Assembly: GCA_016806145.1 (NCBI GenBank)
Contig: CP063168.1
Coordinates: forward strand, 228,939 to 292,938
DNA length: 64,000 nucleotides
Direction of reading: 5' to 3'
Source: Variovorax paradoxus
GTDB lineage: Bacteria; Pseudomonadota; Gammaproteobacteria; Burkholderiales; Burkholderiaceae_C
The notes under the pieces are model-generated. The model had not been told where the DNA came from, did no database searches, and was given only the letters and a program-made list of their open reading frames with translations. A program made the position numbers and the translations under genes. This document shows positions 9,691-17,807 of this stretch, piece after piece (position 1 is the stretch's first letter; each line of letters opens with the position of its first letter).

Positions 9691-10280
9691 CCGAGTGACA
9701 GTCGGCGATTGGTGGACGCAGATCGCCGATCGCTGACGTTCGGGTGTGGTGTCAGCAGAGCGATATGCAGGCTCGAGTCTTCGGCTGCGCGATGTTTCGC
9801 GCTGGCGTCGTGTTCCTTGTGCGGAACGCGCATGCGAGCGACTTCGGCGACCTCGTGAGGGTGAAGACGAAGGCGGGGCGGTGCTTCGCAGGTGCTTGGA
9901 CGTTTCGGAGCCGGACTGGCAGTCTGCGCCGCTGCGAGGCGGGACGGTAGGGAAGGGCACCCATCTATGGGGTGTTGTGTTCCGCGGGCGGCCTGGCGAA
10001 AGTGACGGGGGGACTTCGCCGTTCTCTCTGTCCCTCTCTCTCGTCTTCATGCATCTTGTCTCGCGTCTCGTCCTTCTCTCGTCCTTTCTCGCCTATCGGC
10101 GCAGCGAGTCCGATCGGTCGAGCGCCATCGGCGCATTGAGAAAAAGCTGTCGAGTTCGAATCGCGCTGAGCTGACGTCTCCTGGAAGAGCGAAGTCGGCC
10201 ATAGACTTCATTTTGTCGCGACAACTTCTATCGCATCCGGAAATCGATCGATGCGAGTCAACCCTTTGAATTGGAGTCGA
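9691..10280. other. 590-bp stretch without a confident gene
   Basis: Apart from the hairpin at 9702-9729 there is no convincing coding sequence. Open frames on both strands are Arg-rich and look like by-products of the high GC content. Around 10030-10100 the plus strand is a long pyrimidine-rich CT/TC tract. Confidence 0.4.
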
Positions 10281-10703
10281 ATGCAGATCTATCGAGAGAA
10301 TCGGATTGCGGTGAGATTGATCGTCGAGGCGATCAAGCTGCTGATCCGGAAGAATGGCCATCGGAGCGATCGCTACCTTTCGAAGGCCGGCTGTCTGCTC
10401 TGGGAGCATCGTCATCTGCGGATGGCCCTGTTCGATGACGATGACGATGACGATGTCGGTGCCGTGGCAGGCGAGGAGTCGCACTGCGACTTGGACATCC
10501 GGACCTTCGACGGCGTGAAGGTTCTTTGCACCTACTCGGGTTCGCACGATGTGCACATGTTCGAGGCCGACCAGTGGACGGAAGCCCTGGCGCAGATGGT
10601 TCTGGAGGAGGGAGTTCTCGGTGGGGCGCCCTCGGTCTCGCAGGACCAGCCCGGTGCGCCCGTCGGACTCCCGCGACATGTTCTGCGCTCTGCCAGCGAG
10701 TAA
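10281..10703 (+). CDS. Hypothetical protein with a poly-aspartate run
   Basis: This 140-residue protein is not recognised. An upstream in-frame ATG at 10251 exists, but the ATG at 10281 has GGAG four bases before it and is preferred. The first 45 residues are basic and helical (VRLIVEAIKLLIRKNG). A seven-residue Asp run, encoded by repeating GATGAC units, separates them from an acidic part with the segment HDVHMFEADQWTEALAQM. The next gene starts 32 bp downstream in the same direction, so the two may be co-transcribed. Confidence 0.5.
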   Translation: MQIYRENRIAVRLIVEAIKLLIRKNGHRSDRYLSKAGCLLWEHRHLRMALFDDDDDDDVGAVAGEESHCDLDIRTFDGVKVLCTYSGSHDVHMFEADQWTEALAQMVLEEGVLGGAPSVSQDQPGAPVGLPRHVLRSASE

Positions 10704-10735
10704 GGCGGATATTTTTTCAACAAGGCAATAAATAG

Positions 10736-11122
10736 ATGAACAAGACCCGCTACAACCGCCAGTACATCGCGAATCTGGCGATCTCGACCCTGGTTCCGCT
10801 GATCAAGGCCCGCGGAAAACTCGAGGCAGGCAACGCACGCCAGCCGGCCTATCGCATGCTCGAGGCCTACGGGCTGGAGATGCTTTGGATCGAAAAACGT
10901 CCCCCGCAGCTCGATGGTGCCCTGGGGCAGTCCAGCCTCGAGATCTGGACCCCGGGAGTCGGAAAGTCGCTCTTTGTGGTTTGGGCGCCGTTGCAGATCG
11001 TTGGATTCCGCGGAGGGCCCTGGGTCGATACCTTGGTCGAGATCGCTCTGCAGACGCAGCCCGATCGTGCAATCTCGGACGGCGTGAGCGGCAGCGCTGC
11101 ACCCGGCGTCGCGCGCAATTGA
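10736..11122 (+). CDS. Hypothetical protein
   Basis: The 128-residue product is not recognised. It starts MNKTRYNRQYIANLAI, is basic at the N-terminus, and has a hydrophobic, tryptophan-containing middle (SLFVVWAPLQIVGFRGGPW). No signal peptide or catalytic motif is evident. It follows the poly-Asp gene by 32 bp and probably belongs to the same transcript. The organised amphipathic composition and the start placed after an A-rich leader favour a real gene. Confidence 0.5.
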   Translation: MNKTRYNRQYIANLAISTLVPLIKARGKLEAGNARQPAYRMLEAYGLEMLWIEKRPPQLDGALGQSSLEIWTPGVGKSLFVVWAPLQIVGFRGGPWVDTLVEIALQTQPDRAISDGVSGSAAPGVARN

Positions 11123-11378
11123 TCGCCTCGGTTGCTAGTCCACCATCGAGACTTCTGCGCGTGAGGTCACCGTCTAGCGCGCAAAGCTCTTCCTGACGAT
11201 ATGCAAGGACGTCTTGTGCTTGGCCGGGCGATCGCTGCGGTCATGTCGATGCTCGGCGGCCGGGCATGCCGCCGCGGACGCGTCAGCTCGAGGTCTCGCC
11301 GGAGCGGTCCGGATCTTGGGCGGGCGATCGGATGGAGCTGACGATTGGATACGGTCAACCGGGAGGGGAAGATAAAAG

Positions 11379-11397
11379 GCCTCGCACATGCGAGGCC
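11379..11397 (-). terminator. Terminator of the minus-strand gene at 11413-12039
   Basis: A 9-bp inverted repeat (GGCCTCGCA and its complement around a single base) lies 16 bp beyond the minus-strand stop codon. Read on the minus strand it is followed by TTTTA, as expected for intrinsic termination. Confidence 0.7.
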
Positions 11398-11412
11398 GAG
11401 TGGTGGAGGGGG

Positions 11413-12039
11413 TCAGCCTTGCGCGTAGAAGGCTTTCTTCAACCAACCGCGGATGGTGCGGATCAGGCTGTCCTCCGCGAGCATGGGGAGACGGCTGCTC
11501 CACACGAATTCCTTGACCTTGGGGTAGATGGTGCGCGCCGCGTGCGCCGCGTCCTTCCATCCCCCCGCCGGGCACATGGAGCGGAACAGTTTGAACGCAT
11601 ACTCCCGGGCCGGGCGCAGGCGATCCTGACGGGTCTTGCCGCCTTTGACGCGGTCGGCGTGCCGCTTGTCGATGGCGTGCTGCTCGGCGACACGCAGGTG
11701 ATCGAACGTACGGCAACCTGTATCCGCCGCCGCGAGCAAGCCGGCGAGCGATTTGGGGACACCAACGCGAGCTGCCACGCAGTGCGCGGTTGCGATCTCC
11801 AAGGCTGCGATCTGTCCACGTTTGGCGACCTTGGCGTAGCGGTCCCAATGGCCCGCGGCGGTCGGGGGGATGCCGAAACTGGGCTGGTATGCGTCGAGGT
11901 CGTGAGGCGTCGGCCGGTGGTCGCGCACATGGGCTTCGAGAGCCGCGAAGGGCACATTGGTCATCAGCGAGTCCCAGCGCTGCGCGATCTTGCGAATGCA
12001 AGCGCCAATGGGGAAAAGATGGTCATGGCTGTAGTTCAT
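11413..12039 (-). CDS. Hypothetical island protein
   Basis: The 208-residue product is not recognised. It begins MNYSHDHLFPIGACIRKIAQ, is mainly helical and basic, and has no membrane segment. The central part is alanine- and histidine-rich. A clean terminator lies just after the stop. It is the distal member of a minus-strand group with the AlpA-like gene (12149-12646) and the protein at 12788-13690. With that neighbour it resembles small accessory genes of integrative elements; no function is proposed. Confidence 0.6.
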   Translation of the reverse strand: MNYSHDHLFPIGACIRKIAQRWDSLMTNVPFAALEAHVRDHRPTPHDLDAYQPSFGIPPTAAGHWDRYAKVAKRGQIAALEIATAHCVAARVGVPKSLAGLLAAADTGCRTFDHLRVAEQHAIDKRHADRVKGGKTRQDRLRPAREYAFKLFRSMCPAGGWKDAAHAARTIYPKVKEFVWSSRLPMLAEDSLIRTIRGWLKKAFYAQG

Positions 12040-12148
12040 CTAGATCGGTTCTTTCCAGGTTTGAAGGCTTCGCCGAGCACTGGGGTGTGCTCGAGCGCGA
12101 CACCGGTGACGGCAGGCAAAAAGGCGGGATCGGATATCTGGGTTGGAA

Positions 12149-12646
12149 TCAGCGGTTGCTGCGGGCGGAGCGATTGCGCACCCACGTGTCGATGTCGCAC
12201 GCGTGCCATCGCAGCGTCTCATGACGGCGGCAGCTTGCCTCGTGCATCGTCTCGCGGCGCGCCGGCGCCGGGAAGCTCGGGTCGTAGTGCTTCGAGCCCG
12301 GATTGAGCCGCGCCAGAATCGCCAAGTGCCGCAGTCCGATGCGTCGCTCGACCTCCCAGATGAAGAGGAGGCGCGAAACCCCTTCCTGGGGCTGAATTGC
12401 GCGATCTGCCGGCGGCAGCGCGGGGGTCGGCATGACGGAGAAGGGCGCGCACTTCGGGGGCGAGGCAGGTACCAGCGCACGGTCCGGTGCGCTGGTGCCT
12501 GATTCGGGTGCAAGGGAGCAGGGACCCTTGAACTTCGGAAGCTGCGCGCGAGCGCCTCTCGGGCTTCGGCAGTTGCCGGTTCGGGAAGGGCGCTGCCCCC
12601 GGAGGTGGGGGCGGCCTTGGCCGTAATGGTTGGGCGGGGAAAACAT
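12149..12646 (-). CDS. AlpA-like DNA-binding protein with a long proline-rich N-terminus
   Basis: The C-terminal 70 residues resemble AlpA/excisionase-type winged-helix regulators: RLLFIWEVERRIGLRHLAIL leads to RHETLRWHACDIDTWV, matching the RWxxxDIDxWI signature near residues 140-158. AlpA proteins regulate integrase genes and excision of prophages and islands. The first 85 residues are rich in Pro, Arg and Ser and look disordered, which is unusual because typical AlpA proteins have only 65-90 residues. The ATG at 12646 has AAAGGAG four bases upstream, a strong site. Whether the long N-terminus is functional is unclear. No integrase lies in the window. Confidence 0.6.
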   Translation of the reverse strand: MFSPPNHYGQGRPHLRGQRPSRTGNCRSPRGARAQLPKFKGPCSLAPESGTSAPDRALVPASPPKCAPFSVMPTPALPPADRAIQPQEGVSRLLFIWEVERRIGLRHLAILARLNPGSKHYDPSFPAPARRETMHEASCRRHETLRWHACDIDTWVRNRSARSNR

Positions 12647-12787
12647 CGGACTCCTTTCGTAAAGAGCCCGGATCGTCCGTTTTGAGACCTTCGCTGTGGA
12701 GGCCTCGGAACGCGATCACCTGCCGCGTTTTTCACCACTTTACAGCCGTCGGCGTTTATGCTAAAGGCTTGGTAGGGGTGGCATTCT

Positions 12788-13690
12788 TCAGGCCTTGGAC
12801 CTCACCACCTGCCGCTGCTTTTCAGGGCGCGCGGCTCGGGCGGTGCGGGCGAATTCCGGCAAGATCAGGCGTTCGGCTTGCCCGGCGGTCGTCTTCGTGA
12901 AAACCTGTCCTTCAAGGTCGGTGAACCATTTGACGATCTCCTTCCTTGTTGGATAGGTGTCGGGGTCTTTGGGGTCAATGCCTTCCTTGGCCCAGAAGAG
13001 CACCGCAGCCTTGCACATCCATTGCAGCATCGGCGACTTGTGGTCGTCGTTCATGTCTGCGAAGCCCGGCAGGTCGTTTTCGGCGCCCGGCTTCTCGCTC
13101 ACCGCCAGATGTTTGCCAGGATAGTGCCTCTCCATGCGCCAGCGTCTTGCTTCCGCGCGTCTGACGAAGACGTCCTCCTTGCGCACAGCATGTTGAATGG
13201 GCCCCGCGTCGGACCAGAGCGCCCATGTTCCCCAGAACGCGCTCTGCGGATCGAGGGGGGCAAATGGTTTGCCGTCGACCATGACGGCAAAAATCGGATT
13301 CTTCCCGGCGTCCGAGGGAGCGATCCGGGAAAGGTGTGTGTTATCGCCCCTGCTTCGATATCCCATCGTCGATGCATTGACGAGGGCGGCCGGGCGATCG
13401 AGAAGTTGGCCGCAATCGGCCATTTCGAGCTTGAGAAAGTCCGGCGTCTGCATCAAGCTTGGTTCGCCTGTGATCAGTTCACTGCCTCGAGGACGTAGTA
13501 CGGTTCGCGGATTGAATGGAGGCCGCTGGAAAAGAAGCTCAAGCTGTCCTGCTGCCCCGGCGCGTATCAGCTTTTTCAAGGGAATGCCGGATTCCTTCGC
13601 TTCAACCTCCAGCCTCGTGACGACGTCCTGGAGGAGGGATTCAGCTTCCTGCTTCTTGTTGTTGTCTGGACTTTCTACTGTCTCGCTCAT
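12788..13690 (-). CDS. Hypothetical island protein
   Basis: The 300-residue protein is not recognised. I chose the ATG at 13690 (MSETVESPDNNKKQEAE) because the longer frame to 13810 adds a basic, non-conserved-looking leader. The acidic N-terminus is followed by a helix that could be a coiled coil (AESLLQDVVTRLEVEAKESG). Later segments include NPIFAVMVDGKPFAPLD and a C-terminal basic tail. No enzyme motif stands out. It heads the minus-strand trio ending at 11413 and is divergent from the NERD gene. Confidence 0.6.
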   Translation of the reverse strand: MSETVESPDNNKKQEAESLLQDVVTRLEVEAKESGIPLKKLIRAGAAGQLELLFQRPPFNPRTVLRPRGSELITGEPSLMQTPDFLKLEMADCGQLLDRPAALVNASTMGYRSRGDNTHLSRIAPSDAGKNPIFAVMVDGKPFAPLDPQSAFWGTWALWSDAGPIQHAVRKEDVFVRRAEARRWRMERHYPGKHLAVSEKPGAENDLPGFADMNDDHKSPMLQWMCKAAVLFWAKEGIDPKDPDTYPTRKEIVKWFTDLEGQVFTKTTAGQAERLILPEFARTARAARPEKQRQVVRSKA

Positions 13691-14206
13691 GGCCACTTTC
13701 AAAAACGTTAGCTTTCTGATCCGGAGCAACGATCGTCTCCGGTTGCGTTGATCGACGCGAGCAGATTCTATTGGCCCTCGAAAATGTCCGTATTGGCCAT
13801 CATTCGGCAATGACGAGTCGGTCGATCAATGCGGCGGTGCGGCCCGCGAATGCGTGATGTAGCGAAAGCCCGAAGCGAATGGTTGAGGGACCGAATCGAT
13901 TCTGCGAAGAGGGCCGCGCTTGACGAGGTCAATATCGAAAACGAGCGGGGACGGGGAGCCGAGGCCCTTTGGAGATTGGGTAAATCGAAGGCTGGTTGAT
14001 GTCGGACCGGACACGTGTCATCGGCTGCGTCACCGTTCGATTCCAGAATATTTCGATCACCTGTGATATGCCCGAGTTCGTGATTCCTTGCACGGAACCA
14101 CCCTGGATCCTGGCTAGCGCGCTCGGGTATTCGCAAGCCGCGGTATTGGGCGGCGGGACCGCTGAATCCTCGCTTCTCGTATCATCGAACAGTCAGGCGA
14201 TGGGCG
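13691..14206. other. 516-bp intergenic region between divergent genes
   Basis: No credible gene is seen. It contains one copy of an imperfect direct repeat (14036-14093) and presumably the promoters of the NERD gene and of the minus-strand gene ending at 12788. Confidence 0.4.
14036..14093 (+). repeat. Imperfect dispersed repeat, copy 1
   Basis: This segment starts TTCGATTCCAGAA and matches 17498-17554 over about 57 bases in the same orientation. Conserved blocks include TTCGATTCCAGAA, CCGAGTTC and TGCAC. The two copies bracket the NERD gene, a broken Cys-rich gene, a hypothetical gene and an IS1182 remnant. Confidence 0.6.
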
Positions 14207-15061
14207 GTGAAAATACAGAACAAACGGGAAATCGACTTGCAGCTGAGAATTTTGTCAAACCATACGGGAGACCGGATCAAGGAGCACGCTGAATTGCGTG
14301 GCAGGCGATACGAAGAAGCGAAGACTCGTCGCCAGGATTCCGAAGAGGCGCGCATTCGGGCGCGTTGGAACATGATTGCCGCACCCGTGAAAGCCTTTTC
14401 CGATCGTGAGTTCGCGAAGGGGTTGGGCCTGATCTTCGACAGCATTGTGACCCCGCTGCCTGGGCTTGCTCCGATAGCTGTGATGGAGCCTCCTGGCACC
14501 GAGGAGCAGCGGTGGACAGCGGGCCGCAAGGGCGAGTCGGATGTTACCCGTTTCCTTTCAAGAAATCTGGATGATCGTTGGATTCTTCTTGTGGGATATC
14601 AGGGCGCGCGCGGGGAGATCGATCACGTACTCATCGGACCCTCGGGTGTTTGTGCTGTCGAGGTCAAGCACTACAAGGGCCTCATCTCCTGTTCTGCATT
14701 GAAGTGGACTAGGCGAAAACGTGCCGCGAATGGATATGTATATCCCACGGAGGAAGTCCTGCAGGATGCTGGAGGGCGAAGTCCTAGCAGGCAGCTGAAT
14801 GAAGCAGCGGATGCCCTACAGAGCTCGCTCGATCGAAGATTTGGGAAAGGACGTGTTCGCAGAGGAATCGTTCTCTCGAATCTAGCTGCCGAACTGGATC
14901 AGATCCACGAGTTGGGCATCGACTTCTTGACGCGTCTGAAAGGTTGGAACCTCGATAAGACTCTCGGTACCCAGCCTCGAATCTCAATGGAGACCGTCGA
15001 CGCGATCGCTCGTTTCCTTGCCCAAGATCATCAACTCAACGTTTACCGAAAAAATCTATGA
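14207..15061 (+). CDS. NERD-domain nuclease-like protein
   Basis: The 284-residue protein starts at GTG. Residues about 105-215 form a NERD (nuclease-related) domain: GRKGESDVTRFLS, then GARGEIDHVLIGP with D139, and VCAVEVKHYKG with E152 and K154. That is the D...ExK arrangement of PD-(D/E)XK nucleases. The N-terminal 100 residues contain a charged helix (about 20-60), possibly a coiled coil. NERD domains are found fused to helicases or kinases, or stand-alone on mobile DNA; the activity of this one is unknown. It sits alone between two copies of a dispersed repeat. A DNA-processing or defence role is inferred only. Confidence 0.75.
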   Translation: MKIQNKREIDLQLRILSNHTGDRIKEHAELRGRRYEEAKTRRQDSEEARIRARWNMIAAPVKAFSDREFAKGLGLIFDSIVTPLPGLAPIAVMEPPGTEEQRWTAGRKGESDVTRFLSRNLDDRWILLVGYQGARGEIDHVLIGPSGVCAVEVKHYKGLISCSALKWTRRKRAANGYVYPTEEVLQDAGGRSPSRQLNEAADALQSSLDRRFGKGRVRRGIVLSNLAAELDQIHELGIDFLTRLKGWNLDKTLGTQPRISMETVDAIARFLAQDHQLNVYRKNL

Positions 15062-15346
15062 CATGTTCAGTGCCGATCGAATGAGAACTTGCCTTCTTCC
15101 TGCTGAACAGGATGAGATGGCGAGCGTCGCTCAAAGCAGAAGGCCCTAGAGAAAAACCGATCGGGCTGGTCGAAGGAAGGAAGTAGGTGTTGGATGAGAA
15201 AAGCGTTGGTAAGCGGTCAGCCATTCGATCTTGACTGAAAAGCAAGCGCGTGCGGCTAGACTTTCGCTATCGGCCAAGAGAAGTTGCACGTCGGGTCGCC
15301 CCAATTGCTCCCAGCAGACTTTCGGGAACGGTGAGGGAGGGGTTCA

Positions 15347-15676
15347 ATGGTGATCACGATGTATTGTTGGCGCTGCAAGGCTGACATGCCCATGCTGACC
15401 GAGGAAGAACGGCAAGAAGTCGACCCGATCAGCTACTTCGAGCAGGTGAAGAGATCGAGAAGAGACGGGATGCACATTGGCGGAAGCGCAGAAAGCGGTG
15501 GCTATCTGTTCTTGTCCGCGTAAGAGCGAATCACTGGTTTCAAGGAGACCAATTCCAATGCGCTCCTTCATCACCGGGTGAGTCAATACGGCCCACTGTG
15601 CCGTGAGTGCGCTAAACCGCTGTGCAGACCGGCTGCAAGTTGCTGCGCCTCGTGTAGTGCGCAACGGCTACGCTGA
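15347..15676 (+). pseudogene. Cys-rich small protein interrupted by a stop codon
   Basis: A strong GGGAGGGG site precedes the ATG. The frame reads MVITMYCWRCKADMPMLTEE and runs 58 codons to a TAA at 15521. The same frame continues without shift as ERITGFKETNSNALLHHRVS, then CRECAKPLC and CCASC, to a TGA at 15674. Position and content look like one 109-residue protein with an N-terminal CxxC and a C-terminal zinc-ribbon-like cysteine cluster. I therefore read it as a nonsense-inactivated gene, although a functional 58-residue product is possible. Confidence 0.6.
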
Positions 15677-15869
15677 CGCTCCAGGCGGGTGCTGCTCTCG
15701 CGCGAAGAAAAAGTTTGACAACGGGTTCGTCGCGGCGGCCGTGTGACCGGCTAAGTCGGCCAAGAGCAGACTGATTGCGTCAGTCTGTTTACGGGCCGGA
15801 AGATCACATTGGTCTTCCTCCGATGGCGTGTACTCCAAGTTTTCACCAGTTCTTCAAAAACGGAGACCA

Positions 15870-16580
15870 ATGAAATCGATGACGGGAAAATCAGATGTAA
15901 GCGCGCCTTGGTTGCTAAAGCACTCGGCGCTTTCCTATACCAATCAATGGTTCATGACAGACCGCAAGTTCATGAAAGAGCTGAGAAAGAACGGCTCTCA
16001 GGCAATTGATGCTCTCGTCCTAGGAAATCTCGCGGCGAAGTACATGGTAGCGCGCGGATTCAAGACTGAGAAAGACAATCCGCTCTCGAGCAGCCAACGA
16101 TGGCTGACGGCGGCAGCGCACCTCACGGCCGCCGCTCAAAGCGCGCAGCAAGCCGAAGTCAAGGTACGCAATCTCGCGATTGAATTGGGCAAGGTCTCAC
16201 CGGTAAAGAGCATTACTGGAACCAATCTGCTGTCGGCCGCCACGAAGTTCTTATGGTTTGCTGGCGAGCACGAGGTGCGAATACTGGACAAGCGCGCAGT
16301 TGATGCACTCGGCCGGCTCGGAGGCGTTCGAGGCAAACTGGGTGTCGATTACGAGCAGTATGCGGCAGTCTGGAAAGACCAGTTTGATGCGCACAAGGGA
16401 GTTCTCGCGGAAGCGCTTGTTAACCTGCCTCGCCAGCTCGCGTGGACTTGCATCCCGTCCGATGCGCATGCCGAGGCAAAGGCGGTTTTTAAAGAACTTT
16501 GGTTCGCTGACCGCATTTTCGACAAGTACCTTTGGACGCTCGGGGTCGGCGCGGATGGCGGGTCCACGTCGTTTGTCTAG
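15870..16580 (+). CDS. Hypothetical protein, possible OGG-fold/HhH-type
   Basis: The 236-residue product starts at ATG 15870, chosen because CGGAGA lies five bases upstream; the frame is open from 15828. It is helical, with an alanine- and glutamine-rich centre (AAAHLTAAAQSAQQAEVKV). The segment ATKFLWFAGEHEVRILDKRAVDALGRL resembles the helix-loop-helix of predicted 8-oxoguanine-glycosylase-fold proteins on mobile DNA, but I cannot identify the catalytic lysine and the match is weak. It is flanked by the broken Cys-rich gene and an IS1182 remnant. Confidence 0.55.
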   Translation: MKSMTGKSDVSAPWLLKHSALSYTNQWFMTDRKFMKELRKNGSQAIDALVLGNLAAKYMVARGFKTEKDNPLSSSQRWLTAAAHLTAAAQSAQQAEVKVRNLAIELGKVSPVKSITGTNLLSAATKFLWFAGEHEVRILDKRAVDALGRLGGVRGKLGVDYEQYAAVWKDQFDAHKGVLAEALVNLPRQLAWTCIPSDAHAEAKAVFKELWFADRIFDKYLWTLGVGADGGSTSFV

Positions 16581-16741
16581 GATGAAGCGCAGCGATTCGG
16601 TACGCGCCCTGAGAGTCAGTTTTTCGGGGCTCAATTGTGCGTAGCCGATTTCCGCTTCGGGCCGAGGCTGTGTGAAAACCCTTACCCAAGTGCCAGTCAA
16701 AAAAAATAAATTGAGGTCAACCGTTTCGAGCGAGGTGGCTC

Positions 16742-17330
16742 ATGAAGCGATTTATCGAAGGCGCAGACCGATACCAATTCACTTGGTTGCCGGAATGCCT
16801 ACGTCGGCAAAGACAACCCGATGCGCGTCGTCGATGCGTTCGTCAACGAATTGAATCTAGGCGCTCTCGGCTTCGAGGGCGCAGACCCTGCAATCACTGG
16901 CCGCCCGGGATATCACCCATCGGTCTGCTCAAGCTCTATATCTACAGCTACTTCAGTCGCATCCAGTCCAGCCGCCGGCTGGAGCGCCAAGCCCAACGCA
17001 ACGTCGAACTCATGTGGCTCACCGGCCGCTTGACTCCCGACTTCAAGACCATTGCTGACTTCCGCCGCGACAACGGCAAGGACGTCCGCAATGTGTGCCG
17101 CAGCTTCATCGCGCTGTGCCGTCAAATGAAGCTCTTCTCTCAAGCCGTGGTGGCCATCGACGGTAGCAAGTTCAAAGCGGCCCACAGCCGCGATCGCACT
17201 TCTCCCCGGGTAAGACCGACGCACGCAAGGGGCAGATAGGTCCAGACAGCGGTCGACGGAAGCACTACCTCATCGTCGCTTACGAAGTCACGAACATTGG
17301 CAACATCGCGCAGTCTGAGCGTTGGCCTTC
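16742..17330 (+). pseudogene. IS1182-family transposase remnant
   Basis: Fragments of an IS1182-type transposase appear in shifting frames: MKRFIEGADRYQ at the start, then RVVDAFVNELNLGALGFEG, then SRRLERQAQRNVELMWLTG with DFKTIADFRRDNGKDVR and VVAIDGSKFKA, and finally HYLIVAYEVTNIGN. At least two frameshifts occur and the C-terminal half, including the rest of the catalytic core, is missing. No inverted repeats were found. It is a dead element. Confidence 0.75.
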
Positions 17331-17497
17331 ATTTCACGCCCGCCTGGTAACGCTCAGCTCGGGCAGGCTCACGCAGCGGCTATGCGGGGCAGCACCAAGG
17401 CCGTCTGGGGCGCTGCGATCTCACCGCCTCGGAGCGATCCGTTGGTCAGGCGCCATGAATCGAACATGCCCGCGCGTCGACAGTGGCAGGGTTGTAT

Positions 17498-17554
17498 TCG
17501 ATTCCAGAAAGTTTCAATCCCATATGACATGACCGAGTTCAGTACGCATTGCAC
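17498..17554 (+). repeat. Imperfect dispersed repeat, copy 2
   Basis: Second copy of the repeat at 14036-14093, in the same orientation, starting TTCGATTCCAGAA and ending TGCAC. It lies just after the IS1182 remnant. Its origin is not recognised; it could be a shared IS fragment or a recombination scar. Confidence 0.6.
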
Positions 17555-17745
17555 TCGCTTCCTGCTCGCGGCGGTACCTGCACTCCAACAGCATCTTTGC
17601 CGATCCACCGCCATTTGTAATCCCTAAATCACCGCATCGGAGAAAACATATTCTTATGAGTCGAAGAAAATCATCCAGTGATCGACCTGGTCGATCGTTC
17701 GGCCGACGCATCCGACCGCTAATACCAAGCCGCGAGGCGCTCATT

Positions 17746-17785
17746 CAAGAGGCCCCGTGTTCCGACTGGAACACGGGGCCTCTTG
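17746..17785. other. Perfect 18-bp hairpin
   Basis: Arms CAAGAGGCCCCGTGTTCC and its exact complement surround a GACT loop. Neither strand has a T-tract after it, so it is not a standard terminator. It ends 22 bp before the ATG of the YqaJ-like gene and would be very stable in mRNA. Confidence 0.7.
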
Positions 17786-17807
17786 CATCGAGGAGGGTGG
17801 AAGCGTC

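Noticed and set aside
8590..10050. 486-codon minus-strand frame opposite the YfjJ-like gene
   Set aside because: It is the antisense shadow of a gene with an HUH-like motif, and its own product has no recognisable domain.
14035..14044. GTTCGATTCC, resembling a tRNA T-loop
   Set aside because: No flanking complementary stem, anticodon arm or acceptor stem could be drawn; it belongs to the dispersed repeat.
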